NCBI RefSeq assembly: GCF_042219825.1
Contig: NZ_JBHJHQ010000001.1
Coordinates: forward strand, 124,001-188,000
DNA length: 64,000 nt
Direction: 5' to 3'
Origin: JBHJHP01 sp042219825
Lineage (GTDB): Bacteria > Bacteroidota > Bacteroidia > Bacteroidales > UBA5342
The position numbers and the translations under genes are program-made. Positions 52,666 through 61,078 of this stretch are shown here, in pieces. Under the pieces are notes generated by a model, which saw only the letters and a program-made list of their open reading frames with translations, was not told the DNA's origin and ran no database searches. How positions within the stretch are numbered: position 1 is the first letter of the stretch; each line of letters starts with the position of its first letter.

Positions 52666-54318
52666 ATGAAAATAATTGTTATCTGTTTTTTATGTATTTC
52701 TTTTATATGCATTTCGTGTTCTAAAGATGAACCCTTTGTTTGTGCAGATCCACCTGTAATGCAGGTTGACAGTATTGTAAATGTTACAACAAACAGTGCA
52801 GATGTATATGTTACATTTATAGCTCCGGGTTGTGATAGTATTTGTTTGGATAAAGGGATTGCATATACAATTGATAAAGATCTTGATTACTATGCGGACC
52901 AAACATCAAGTCGCAACTGGAAATTTAACTCAAATACAACTGATCTCGGTTCAAATAATTATCTTATTAAACTGGATAGTCTAAAATCTTACAATATGTA
53001 TTATGTATATGCATATTATGTAACCGGTAATAGTAATTATAAATCTTATCGATCGGAGGAGGCAACGCTTAAAACTTTTGACAAGGGATTGTTTTTTTCT
53101 TGCTATGGTGGATCTAATGAAGATACTGGAGAATTCATTATAGAAACACCGGATAGTGGTTATATCATTGCTGGAATTACAAATTCAAACGATGGTGATA
53201 TTTCTGGTTATCATGGGTATAATGATATTTGTATTGTAAAAGTAGATGGAATTGGTGATGTAGTGTGGGAAAAAACTCTTGGTGGTAGTGGTGATGAGAA
53301 ACTATCCGGCATGTATAAGGGAAAGGACGGAGGATATGTTATTTTGGGACAAACTTGGTCCGAAGATGGAGATGTGAGTGAAAATCATGGAGAGGAGGAT
53401 ATCTGGATCGTAAAGATTGATGAAGGAGGGACGATCGAATGGGAACGTTCTTATGGAGGAAGTAATTTTGACGGTGCTATTTCATTAATTCCAGAAGAGG
53501 ATGGTGGTTATATCATTTTTGCCAGAACAGCATCAGACGATGGTGATTTTATTAATAATGAAAGAAGAATGATATTTTATAAAATAAACAACTTCGGCGA
53601 AATAATTTGGAAGGATAATTTTGATATGAACCTGACCGGGCATTTAAATAAAGTAATTAGAACAAGAGATAATGGATATTTGATTATAGGTTCTTATAAG
53701 ACAGATGATTATGATGATAATGGTATTTTAATTGATGGTGCATATATAAGTAAAATTGACCTAAATGGTTCATTTGTATGGGAACAAAAAATTCACGGTG
53801 AATATTCTGAAGAGGCGATCGATGTAGTTCAGCTGAAAAATGGTAGTATTGTATTGACTGGCAGGTCATTAAGTTTTATGCCGGCTTCTAACGAAAAGAC
53901 GAATAGCTCTGTTTTAGCAGTAAAATTGAGTGAAGATGGCATAATTGTATGGGAAAAACAATATGGTGATTATTTTGAAAGCGGTATTTCTTTAACTCAA
54001 AATAGTTTTGGGAATGTTGTTCTTTGTTGTAGTTTAAGTTCTCCTCTTGGAAATATTGATAATATACTTGGAGGAACAGATATAGGCTTACTTGAAATCA
54101 GTAATGATGGAAATATTTTGCGTTCAGTAAATTTTGGAGGAACAGGTCTTGATGAACCTTATTCTATTATAGCAACAGATTTTGGTTATGGAATTATCGG
54201 GAAAACATATTCATATGATTTTTATTCTAGTATAAATAATCATTGGGATAACTTATTTGCTAATTCCGATTTTTTATTATTGAGTATAAGAGAGGATGGT
54301 ACTCTGATAAATGATTAG
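52666..54318 (+). CDS. Lipoprotein with predicted seven-bladed beta-propeller (paralogue 1)
   Basis: A 550-aa lipoprotein (lipobox ISCS, Cys19). Residues ~25-135 form an Fn3/immunoglobulin-like domain (MQVDSIVNVTTNSADVYVTF). Seven ~55-residue repeats follow, each with the pattern YGG(S)xxD...DGGYII.G.T.S.DGD......DI.IVKID..G.I.WE, starting near 138; examples are GYIIAGITNSNDGDISGYHG and IVKIDEGGTIEWERSYGGSN. Seven copies suggest a closed beta-propeller. Later repeats are degenerate. No catalytic motif is seen; a surface-exposed binding or adhesion role is inferred. It starts the run of three paralogues, and paralogue 2 begins 27 bp after the stop. Confidence 0.72.
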   Translation: MKIIVICFLCISFICISCSKDEPFVCADPPVMQVDSIVNVTTNSADVYVTFIAPGCDSICLDKGIAYTIDKDLDYYADQTSSRNWKFNSNTTDLGSNNYLIKLDSLKSYNMYYVYAYYVTGNSNYKSYRSEEATLKTFDKGLFFSCYGGSNEDTGEFIIETPDSGYIIAGITNSNDGDISGYHGYNDICIVKVDGIGDVVWEKTLGGSGDEKLSGMYKGKDGGYVILGQTWSEDGDVSENHGEEDIWIVKIDEGGTIEWERSYGGSNFDGAISLIPEEDGGYIIFARTASDDGDFINNERRMIFYKINNFGEIIWKDNFDMNLTGHLNKVIRTRDNGYLIIGSYKTDDYDDNGILIDGAYISKIDLNGSFVWEQKIHGEYSEEAIDVVQLKNGSIVLTGRSLSFMPASNEKTNSSVLAVKLSEDGIIVWEKQYGDYFESGISLTQNSFGNVVLCCSLSSPLGNIDNILGGTDIGLLEISNDGNILRSVNFGGTGLDEPYSIIATDFGYGIIGKTYSYDFYSSINNHWDNLFANSDFLLLSIREDGTLIND

Positions 54319-54345
54319 TAGCTTTATAATTACAATCAGTTAATA

Positions 54346-55941
54346 ATGAAGATCCTTGTAGGGATAATATTCATTTTAGTTCTTTTTTCCTGCAACGGAA
54401 GAGAGCCAATTATGAAGGATCCACCTGTAATAAGTCTGGATAGCATTGTTACAGTGACGGCTGAGAAAGTTTTATTTTACGGTAACCTGGTTTTGCCTGA
54501 AACAAATTCCGAGCTGAGAAAAAGGGGGTTTTTAATTTCAGAAGAAAAAGATATTGAATTAAATGGTTACGGTGTAAAAGAGATTGAAACAAATGCTGAT
54601 TCAGCATCTGTTTATGTCGATAAATACAGGAAGTATTTTGTACGGATGTATTGTGAAACCTCAGTCGGTGTTTATTACTCAGAAGAAAAATCATTCAAAG
54701 CATTTAAAAAAGGATTGTATTTTACCTGTCTTGGAGGTTCCGGTGAAGACGACGCTAATCAGATCTGTGTTGCACACGACGGCGGATATGTGATAGCCGG
54801 TGTTACGTCATCGGATGATGGTGATATCGCTCATAATTTTGGGAAAAAGGATTTTTGGTTTGTAAAGATTGACCAGGATGGAATGGTTGTCTGGAGTGAG
54901 ACGTATGGAGGAAACGGGGACGATATTGCCACTGACGTTTGCCAATCTTCAGATGGAGGATATTTTATTTCGGGTTCCTCAATTTCAACTGATGACCTTA
55001 CGCAAGCCAATAAGGGCGGAAGCGATTACCGGATCGTTAAAACAGATGTTAACGGACAGATGATCTGGCAAAAACTATTTGGTGGTTCTGCTGATGATAT
55101 TGCCACTTCAGTTGCTGCTACTGATGACGGCGGCTGTATTGTTGCAGGTTACTCTGCATCTTCAGATGGAGATATAAGCCGGAATCATGGTCTAAACGAT
55201 TGCTGGATTATTCGTTTAAGCAGCAACGGAGAAATGGTTTGGCAAAGAATGATAGGAGGCAGTAAAAATGATGAAGCCTATACAGTTAAGCTTACATCTG
55301 ATAAGTACTTTATTATTGCCGGAACTACCGAGTCAGACAATGGTGACATTACAACCACTCCACAGGAAAAAGATGGATGGATTATTAAGATAGATGAAGG
55401 GGGTGAAATTATGTGGCGCAATACAGCGGGGGAAAGTTTTAATGATATGTTTTATGATGTGATTTCCGCAGATGATGGAGGCTATATTGCTGTGGGAGTT
55501 TCATACAGAGATTACAATGAGAAGGAACAGACTGGTAATTCAGATGTTTTTGTTGTAAAATTTGCATCTTCCGGTAGTGTTGAATGGAGTAGTCGTTTTG
55601 GTAGTAGTGGTGAAGATGTAGCAACAAGGGTGGTCCAGAATAAAGATGGTAATTATATGGTTTGCGGTAATGCTGCAAACAAAGATCAGGATGTGAGAGA
55701 TTTGTACGGTAACCGTGATATATGGCTGATTGAAGTGGGTGAATCGGGAGACTTGCGCCGTAGCAATAATTATGGAGGTACAAATTTTGATACCGCATCA
55801 GGTATAGTTCTTTCAGATCGGGGATATATCGTAACCGGAACTACATATTCGGGAGATGAACATGGTGCTTTTAATCACAGAAGCGGCTCAGCAGATATAA
55901 TTGTTCTGAGCATGGATAATTATAAAACCTTTGGAAATTAA
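54346..55941 (+). CDS. Lipoprotein with predicted seven-bladed beta-propeller (paralogue 2)
   Basis: A 531-aa lipoprotein (lipobox LFSC). The same layout as the preceding protein: an Fn3-like domain with ISLDSIVTVTAEKVLFYGNL, then seven repeats beginning GLYFTCLGGSGEDDANQI. Well-kept repeats include GGYVIAGVTSSDDGDIAHNF and GGCIVAGYSASSDGDISRNH, each followed by a WFVKID/WIIRL-type strand and a VWxxxxGGSxxD strand. The last repeat ends ADIIVLSMDNYKTF, consistent with circular closure. It lies 27 bp after paralogue 1 and 112 bp before the GH39 gene, so all may be one transcription unit. Function unknown; a carbohydrate-binding surface protein is one possibility. Confidence 0.72.
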   Translation: MKILVGIIFILVLFSCNGREPIMKDPPVISLDSIVTVTAEKVLFYGNLVLPETNSELRKRGFLISEEKDIELNGYGVKEIETNADSASVYVDKYRKYFVRMYCETSVGVYYSEEKSFKAFKKGLYFTCLGGSGEDDANQICVAHDGGYVIAGVTSSDDGDIAHNFGKKDFWFVKIDQDGMVVWSETYGGNGDDIATDVCQSSDGGYFISGSSISTDDLTQANKGGSDYRIVKTDVNGQMIWQKLFGGSADDIATSVAATDDGGCIVAGYSASSDGDISRNHGLNDCWIIRLSSNGEMVWQRMIGGSKNDEAYTVKLTSDKYFIIAGTTESDNGDITTTPQEKDGWIIKIDEGGEIMWRNTAGESFNDMFYDVISADDGGYIAVGVSYRDYNEKEQTGNSDVFVVKFASSGSVEWSSRFGSSGEDVATRVVQNKDGNYMVCGNAANKDQDVRDLYGNRDIWLIEVGESGDLRRSNNYGGTNFDTASGIVLSDRGYIVTGTTYSGDEHGAFNHRSGSADIIVLSMDNYKTFGN

Positions 55942-56053
55942 GTAAATACCAGGTTTAAGTTGTATATTATTTTGCAATCTTGTTTCATGAAAACTTTTGC
56001 AGTTGCATAATTTTTATGAACTTGTGATTTATTAATAATCAAAATCCGGTATT

Positions 56054-57751
56054 ATGAAACTTCCTTTTTATTTGTATGCAGCCCTGTTAGTTATTGTAGT
56101 CGGCGCTTGTAAAAATCATCCTGATGGTACATCTGCTGATGTAACGATTACTGTTAATACTGATCATGTTCGTGGACCGGTAAACAATGCATGGGCTATG
56201 TTCGGGTACGATGAACCAAACTATACGTATATGAAAGACGGCAGAAAGTTACTGTCGGAATTATCAGAACTCAGTCCCGTTCCGGTTTATGTAAGAGCAC
56301 ATAATCTATTGTCTACAGGTGATGGAACTCCGGCTCTGAAATGGGGCTCTACCAATGCTTATAACGAAGATGAAAATGGTAATCCTGTTTATGACTGGTC
56401 CATTATAGATAGTATATTTGATACCTACACAGAGCGGGGGATGAAACCACTCGTGGAAATAGGGTTTATGCCTAAAGCACTTTCTGTTAAACCTGAACCT
56501 TATCAGCACAAATGGCGTCCGGGGGCACCGTACAACGAAATATATACAGGATGGGCCTATCCTCCAAAGAATTATGAGAAATGGGCCGAACTTGTTTATA
56601 ACTGGGTCAGACATAGTGTTGACCGGTATGGAAAAGAGGAAGTTGAAACATGGTACTGGGAATTATGGAATGAACCCAACATTGGCTATTGGCAGGGCAC
56701 AACTGAGGAGTATCTGAAACTGTATGATTACACCTCTGATGCTGTTAAACGGGCTCTTCCAACTGCTATTATGGGCGGACCTCATTCTACCGGACCTTCG
56801 TGGGACAAGGCAGAGAAATTCCTGAGAACCTTTCTGGATCACACCTCAAAAGGTAAAAACTATAAAACAGGTGACACAGGCTCGCCCGTTGGTTTTATCG
56901 CTTTTCATGCCAAAGGTGGACCGAGACTTCAGGACAGTGTGATCCTGATGAATATGGGGACACAACTACGGGATGTATCCAAAGGTTTTGAAGTAGTCGC
57001 TTCTTACCCTGAATATAAAAATACACCTGTCATAATTGGCGAATGTGATCCTGAAGGATGTGCGGCATGTTCCATGCAGGATTATCCGGCTAATGCGTAT
57101 CGCAACGGTACTATGTACAGCAGCTATACAGCTGCATCTTTCAGTCGTATATATGATTTGATGGATCATTTTGATGTGAACCTGCGGGGCATAGTTACCT
57201 GGGCCTTTGAATTTGAGAATCAGCCTTATTTCAATGGTTATCGCGATCTTGCCACCAACGGCATTGATAAGCCCGTATTGAATATTTTCCGAATGTTTGG
57301 TATGATGCAGGGAGATAGAGTGGAGGTAAGTGGTGACCTTGCATACAATTATCTAACGGTTAGAGATAGCAGTGTACGGGGGAAAGAACGAGATATAAAC
57401 GCAATGGCAACCATAAATGATTCCGTTGCAACAGTGTTGGTCTGGAATTATCATGATTTAAATGTGATCACGTCCCCGGAACGTGTTAAGATCAACCTGG
57501 AAAATTTGCCGGCTAAAAATGTAATTCTTACACATTACAGAGTGGATAAGACGCACAGCAATGCATATGAATTGTGGCAGGAAATGGGATCACCACAGAA
57601 TCTGACTGAAGAACAATATGCTATGCTGGAAGAGGCAGGAAAACTTCAGCAACTGGATAAGGTAAAATCAATAAGAATAAAGGACGGAAAAGTTTCAATT
57701 CCTCTTGATCTTCCGGGGCAGGCTGTATCATTGTTGGTTTTAAAATGGTAG
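56054..57751 (+). CDS. Glycoside hydrolase family 39-like beta-xylosidase, lipoprotein
   Basis: A 565-aa exported enzyme (lipobox VGAC, Cys19). Clan GH-A (beta/alpha)8 barrel: the acid/base is Glu207 in YWELWNEPNIGYW and the nucleophile is Glu330 in PVIIGECDPEGC. Strand motifs such as MFGYDEPNYTY, KPLVEIGFMPKAL and a WAFEFENQPYF near 395 fit GH39. The C-terminal ~120 residues form a beta-sandwich domain. GH39 enzymes are mainly beta-xylosidases and alpha-L-iduronidases; some occur in ulvan degradation. The sulfatase gene follows 28 bp downstream, so a sulfated, xylose- or uronate-containing polysaccharide is a reasonable substrate guess. Confidence 0.82.
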   Translation: MKLPFYLYAALLVIVVGACKNHPDGTSADVTITVNTDHVRGPVNNAWAMFGYDEPNYTYMKDGRKLLSELSELSPVPVYVRAHNLLSTGDGTPALKWGSTNAYNEDENGNPVYDWSIIDSIFDTYTERGMKPLVEIGFMPKALSVKPEPYQHKWRPGAPYNEIYTGWAYPPKNYEKWAELVYNWVRHSVDRYGKEEVETWYWELWNEPNIGYWQGTTEEYLKLYDYTSDAVKRALPTAIMGGPHSTGPSWDKAEKFLRTFLDHTSKGKNYKTGDTGSPVGFIAFHAKGGPRLQDSVILMNMGTQLRDVSKGFEVVASYPEYKNTPVIIGECDPEGCAACSMQDYPANAYRNGTMYSSYTAASFSRIYDLMDHFDVNLRGIVTWAFEFENQPYFNGYRDLATNGIDKPVLNIFRMFGMMQGDRVEVSGDLAYNYLTVRDSSVRGKERDINAMATINDSVATVLVWNYHDLNVITSPERVKINLENLPAKNVILTHYRVDKTHSNAYELWQEMGSPQNLTEEQYAMLEEAGKLQQLDKVKSIRIKDGKVSIPLDLPGQAVSLLVLKW

Positions 57752-57779
57752 TATTTAGCTTTTGATTAGCATATTTGAA

Positions 57780-59156
57780 ATGGGAAAACTAAGAAATTTA
57801 TCAGGTTTAGCACTGTTGTACTTACTTACGGGCTGCAACAATGTAAATAAGACTGCATCTAAAGTAAAGAGACCGAATATTATCGTACTCTATGTTGATG
57901 ACATGGGTATAGGAGACGTCTCTTATTTAAACGGTAAAATTGCTCCGACTCCTAATATTGACAGTCTGGCACATAATGGAAAGGTATTTACACAGTATTA
58001 TACCACTGCTCCTGTTTGCTCACCATCACGGGTAGCACTGACAACCGGAATGTATCATATCCGTTGGAATATTAACACCTTCCTGAATGATAGAAAGTTT
58101 AACCGTAATTGTGAACAATCTGATTTTTTAAAGTCTTCGGCTCCCACAATAGCGAAACAAATGCAAGGTGCAGGTTATAAAACAGCTCATTTTGGTAAAT
58201 GGCATATGGGAGGTGGTAGAGATGTGGATAATGCACCGTCTATCAAATCTTATGGCTTTGACACTTATAAATCAACCTGGGAAAGCCCTGACCCGGATCC
58301 TGTTATTACTGCAAGCAATTGGATATGGTCTCCTGAAGACAGTATCAAAAGATGGGAGAGAACGGCTTATTTCGTGGACCAAACCCTGGAATTTTTAAAA
58401 GCAAATAAAAATGCATCATGTTTTATAAATCTGTGGCCTGATGATGTGCATAGTCCGTGGGTGGCTTCTGAACAATTTCAGAACGAAGAACCTAAAAGGT
58501 ATTTTTCCAAACGTAATCTTCAACCTGTTGTTGCAGAGTTCGACAGACAGGTTGGGAGGCTGTTAAAGGGGCTGGCAGAACTGGGGATAAATGAAAACAC
58601 ACTGATAATTTTTACAAGTGATAACGGACCGGCCCCTTCATTTGAGCACATCAGAACAAATGATTTACGGGGCATTAAAAACAGTATTTACGAAGGGGGG
58701 ATCAATATGCCATTCATTGCCTATTGGCCCGGGCACATAAAAGGTGGGCAGACTGATAGTACATCAATCATTGCTTCTGTTGATATGTTTCCGACACTAT
58801 GTGAAATTGCAGGGGCTGAATTGCCTGATGGCTTTGAACTGGACGGAGAAGACATTGGTGATTGTTTAAAAAGTAATAAAACCAGGGAACGAAACAGAGA
58901 TCTGTTTTTTGAATATGGTCGTAATACAACCTATAATTATCCTCGTGATCCAAACGACAAAAGTCCGCAATTAGGAATCCGGCACCAAAACTGGAAACTG
59001 TTGACTGATACCCTGGGAAATCAGGTAGAGTTGTATAATCTGAATGAAGACAGGTATGAGTCAGTCAATGTATCTTCAGAGAATTTTGAGTTAACGGAGG
59101 AACTAAAAGTTAAACTACTGAGTTGGTATAAAAAGTTTGATAAAGAGTACCAGTAA
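57780..59156 (+). CDS. Sulfatase (formylglycine type), lipoprotein
   Basis: A 458-aa lipoprotein (lipobox LTGC, Cys19); ATG 57780 is chosen over TTG 57762. Alkaline-phosphatase-superfamily sulfatase: metal ligands Asp40-Asp41 (NIIVLYVDDMG), and C-S-P-S-R at residues 80-84 (APVCSPSRVALTTG), where Cys80 should be oxidised to formylglycine by an anaerobic or aerobic maturase encoded elsewhere. The later metal site is in IIFTSDNGPAPSF. It removes sulfate esters from polysaccharide or oligosaccharide substrates in the periplasm or at the surface. It directly follows the GH39 gene, suggesting combined action. Confidence 0.92.
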   Translation: MGKLRNLSGLALLYLLTGCNNVNKTASKVKRPNIIVLYVDDMGIGDVSYLNGKIAPTPNIDSLAHNGKVFTQYYTTAPVCSPSRVALTTGMYHIRWNINTFLNDRKFNRNCEQSDFLKSSAPTIAKQMQGAGYKTAHFGKWHMGGGRDVDNAPSIKSYGFDTYKSTWESPDPDPVITASNWIWSPEDSIKRWERTAYFVDQTLEFLKANKNASCFINLWPDDVHSPWVASEQFQNEEPKRYFSKRNLQPVVAEFDRQVGRLLKGLAELGINENTLIIFTSDNGPAPSFEHIRTNDLRGIKNSIYEGGINMPFIAYWPGHIKGGQTDSTSIIASVDMFPTLCEIAGAELPDGFELDGEDIGDCLKSNKTRERNRDLFFEYGRNTTYNYPRDPNDKSPQLGIRHQNWKLLTDTLGNQVELYNLNEDRYESVNVSSENFELTEELKVKLLSWYKKFDKEYQ

Positions 59157-59273
59157 ATTTACACGTTTATCCGGTAATTTTTATATGAGAGGAATTGTTA
59201 AAAACTTTTCCGGCTTTGCGGGAGAAAGAATAATTCATATTTTTACTTGTTTTAAGTTTATATTTACTCTGAT

Positions 59274-60857
59274 ATGAAAATTTATGTTACCTGTTTTTTA
59301 ATTTTTGGGATTATTATATCATCATGTAAAGAACAAGCCACCCCTTGCAAGGATATTCCGATTCTGTCTGTTGACAGTATTGCTGAAATTACAGCAAATA
59401 GTGCTAGAGTGCATTTAACTATTACAGCCCCCACCTGTAATCAGGAGGTTATACAGCAAGGGTTCGTTTATTCGGAAAAAAAGTTTCCCGAAGTTGAGGG
59501 AAAAGATGTGACAACCCGGATTTATTATGATAAAAGTTACAAAATTGAGCGGCTTGAACACCGTAAGACATATTTTGTACGGGCGTTTCTGGAAAACAGC
59601 AATGGCATACATTATTCCGAACAAAAAGAATTTAAAGTAGTGAATGAAGAGTTATTCTATACCTGTCTTGGTGGAATAAATTTTGATACAGGTCTTTCCG
59701 TAAAACAGACCTTTACCGGTGACTTTCTGATTGCAGGCGTTTCAACTTCAAACGATGGTAATTTATATGATAATAAGGGCAAAAAGGATGGCTGGATTGT
59801 GAAACTCAGCAAAACATCGCAGGTGATCTGGCAGCATAATATGGGAGGAAGTAATGATGATGCCTTCAACAGTGTTTGTCTTACAACTGATGGCGGTTGT
59901 CTGGTGGTTGGTGAAACGTTATCCGTGGATGGTGATATAACTTTTAATAAAGGCTCGTCAGATGCATGGGTTATCAAACTTGATTCAGATGGTAATGTGG
60001 TATGGCAACAGACATTTGGCGGCACCTATGACGATGGAGCTAATTATATCACAAATACTAAGGATGGCGGTTATATTATAGCGGGTTATTCAAGATCTTT
60101 TGATGGCGATGTTACAGGGAACAAAGGTTCTGAAGATGTGTGGCTGTTAAAACTTAATGCAGATGGAGCTGTTGATTGGCAAAATAGTTATGGAGGAAAG
60201 TTGTCTGATATTGGTAATTCTGTTCAGGAAACATTGGATGGAGGCTATATTGTAGCGGCCAATACCTATTCATCTAATGGCAATGTAGCTGAGGGCTACG
60301 GTTTGCAGGATGCCTGGGTGTTTAAAACTGATTCAAGGGGAAAGCTTATATGGGAAAGAACAATAGGTTCAACCAAAGATGATGGTATGGCCCAGGTTAT
60401 CCAGTCGAAGGAAGGGTATTATATGGCTGTGGGCAACAAGTACAATCTTGAAAATAGCAGTTCAGATTTACTGATTCTTAAGCTATCGGAAACAGGTTCA
60501 GTTATTTCTTATGATTTGTACGGAGAGAATGGAATTGATGGTGCTTCGTCAATAGTGCAGGCTGAGGATGGCAACTTTTTTATCAGTGGAACAATTGATC
60601 CTGATGGTGGTGCCAGTTCACAGAGCGATCTGGATTTGCTTGTCATGAAGACAGATCAGTCAGGAACTGTTCTGTGGGAAAAAACATATGGCGGTGTCAA
60701 TATGGATGTGTCGAGTGAGATTCAGCTTACAGACAAAGGTATGGTGGTGGTTGGTTCAACATACTCTTATACCAATGAAGCTGTTGATAACCATAGCGAG
60801 GGAATGTCGGATTTTTTTATTCTGAATATGAACAGTGGAGGAACGTTTGATTATTGA
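59274..60857 (+). CDS. Lipoprotein with predicted seven-bladed beta-propeller (paralogue 3)
   Basis: A 527-aa lipoprotein (lipobox ISSC, Cys18). An Fn3-like domain (LSVDSIAEITANSARVHLTI) is followed by seven repeats starting with LFYTCLGGINFDTGLSVKQ. The repeat pattern is the same as in the two upstream paralogues: GGCLVVGETLSVDGDITFNK, GGYIIAGYSRSFDGDVTGNK, with WVIKLDSDGNVVWQQTFGG between. The gene lies 117 bp after the sulfatase gene in the same direction, so the GH39/sulfatase pair is enclosed by paralogues. A TATTTTTA box with a TTG 19 bp upstream near 59240 hints at a separate promoter. Confidence 0.72.
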   Translation: MKIYVTCFLIFGIIISSCKEQATPCKDIPILSVDSIAEITANSARVHLTITAPTCNQEVIQQGFVYSEKKFPEVEGKDVTTRIYYDKSYKIERLEHRKTYFVRAFLENSNGIHYSEQKEFKVVNEELFYTCLGGINFDTGLSVKQTFTGDFLIAGVSTSNDGNLYDNKGKKDGWIVKLSKTSQVIWQHNMGGSNDDAFNSVCLTTDGGCLVVGETLSVDGDITFNKGSSDAWVIKLDSDGNVVWQQTFGGTYDDGANYITNTKDGGYIIAGYSRSFDGDVTGNKGSEDVWLLKLNADGAVDWQNSYGGKLSDIGNSVQETLDGGYIVAANTYSSNGNVAEGYGLQDAWVFKTDSRGKLIWERTIGSTKDDGMAQVIQSKEGYYMAVGNKYNLENSSSDLLILKLSETGSVISYDLYGENGIDGASSIVQAEDGNFFISGTIDPDGGASSQSDLDLLVMKTDQSGTVLWEKTYGGVNMDVSSEIQLTDKGMVVVGSTYSYTNEAVDNHSEGMSDFFILNMNSGGTFDY

Positions 60858-60871
60858 TGATAAAGTATAAA

Positions 60872-61069
60872 CGAAGAGGCTGTCCAAAAAGGCAAATAAG
60901 AATATAAGGAACTTATAAATTGATAGTGATCCTTCTATTACCCCTCCAAACCTCCCCTAAAGTGGGAGGCTTTAAGTCCCCTTTAGGGGATTTAGGGGTA
61001 GTTTTTAAAAAGCTACTACAATCCGTAAGTAAAACTTATACAGATTTTACTTTTTGGACAGCTTCTTCG
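60872..61069. mobile_element. MITE-like element with 19-bp terminal inverted repeats
   Basis: Terminal arms CGAAGAGGCTGTCCAAAAA (60872-60890) and its complement with one mismatch (61051-61069) enclose 160 bp without an ORF. The interior has G/C-rich tracts: CCCCTCCAAACCTCCCCTAA and later CCCCTTTAGGGGATTTAGGGG. GGCTGTCCAAAA-type ends are typical of insertion-sequence termini in this phylum, so this is probably a non-autonomous relic. No clear target-site duplication is visible. It ends 9 bp before the stop of the S41 protease gene. Confidence 0.65.
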
Positions 61070-61078
61070 CATTTATTT

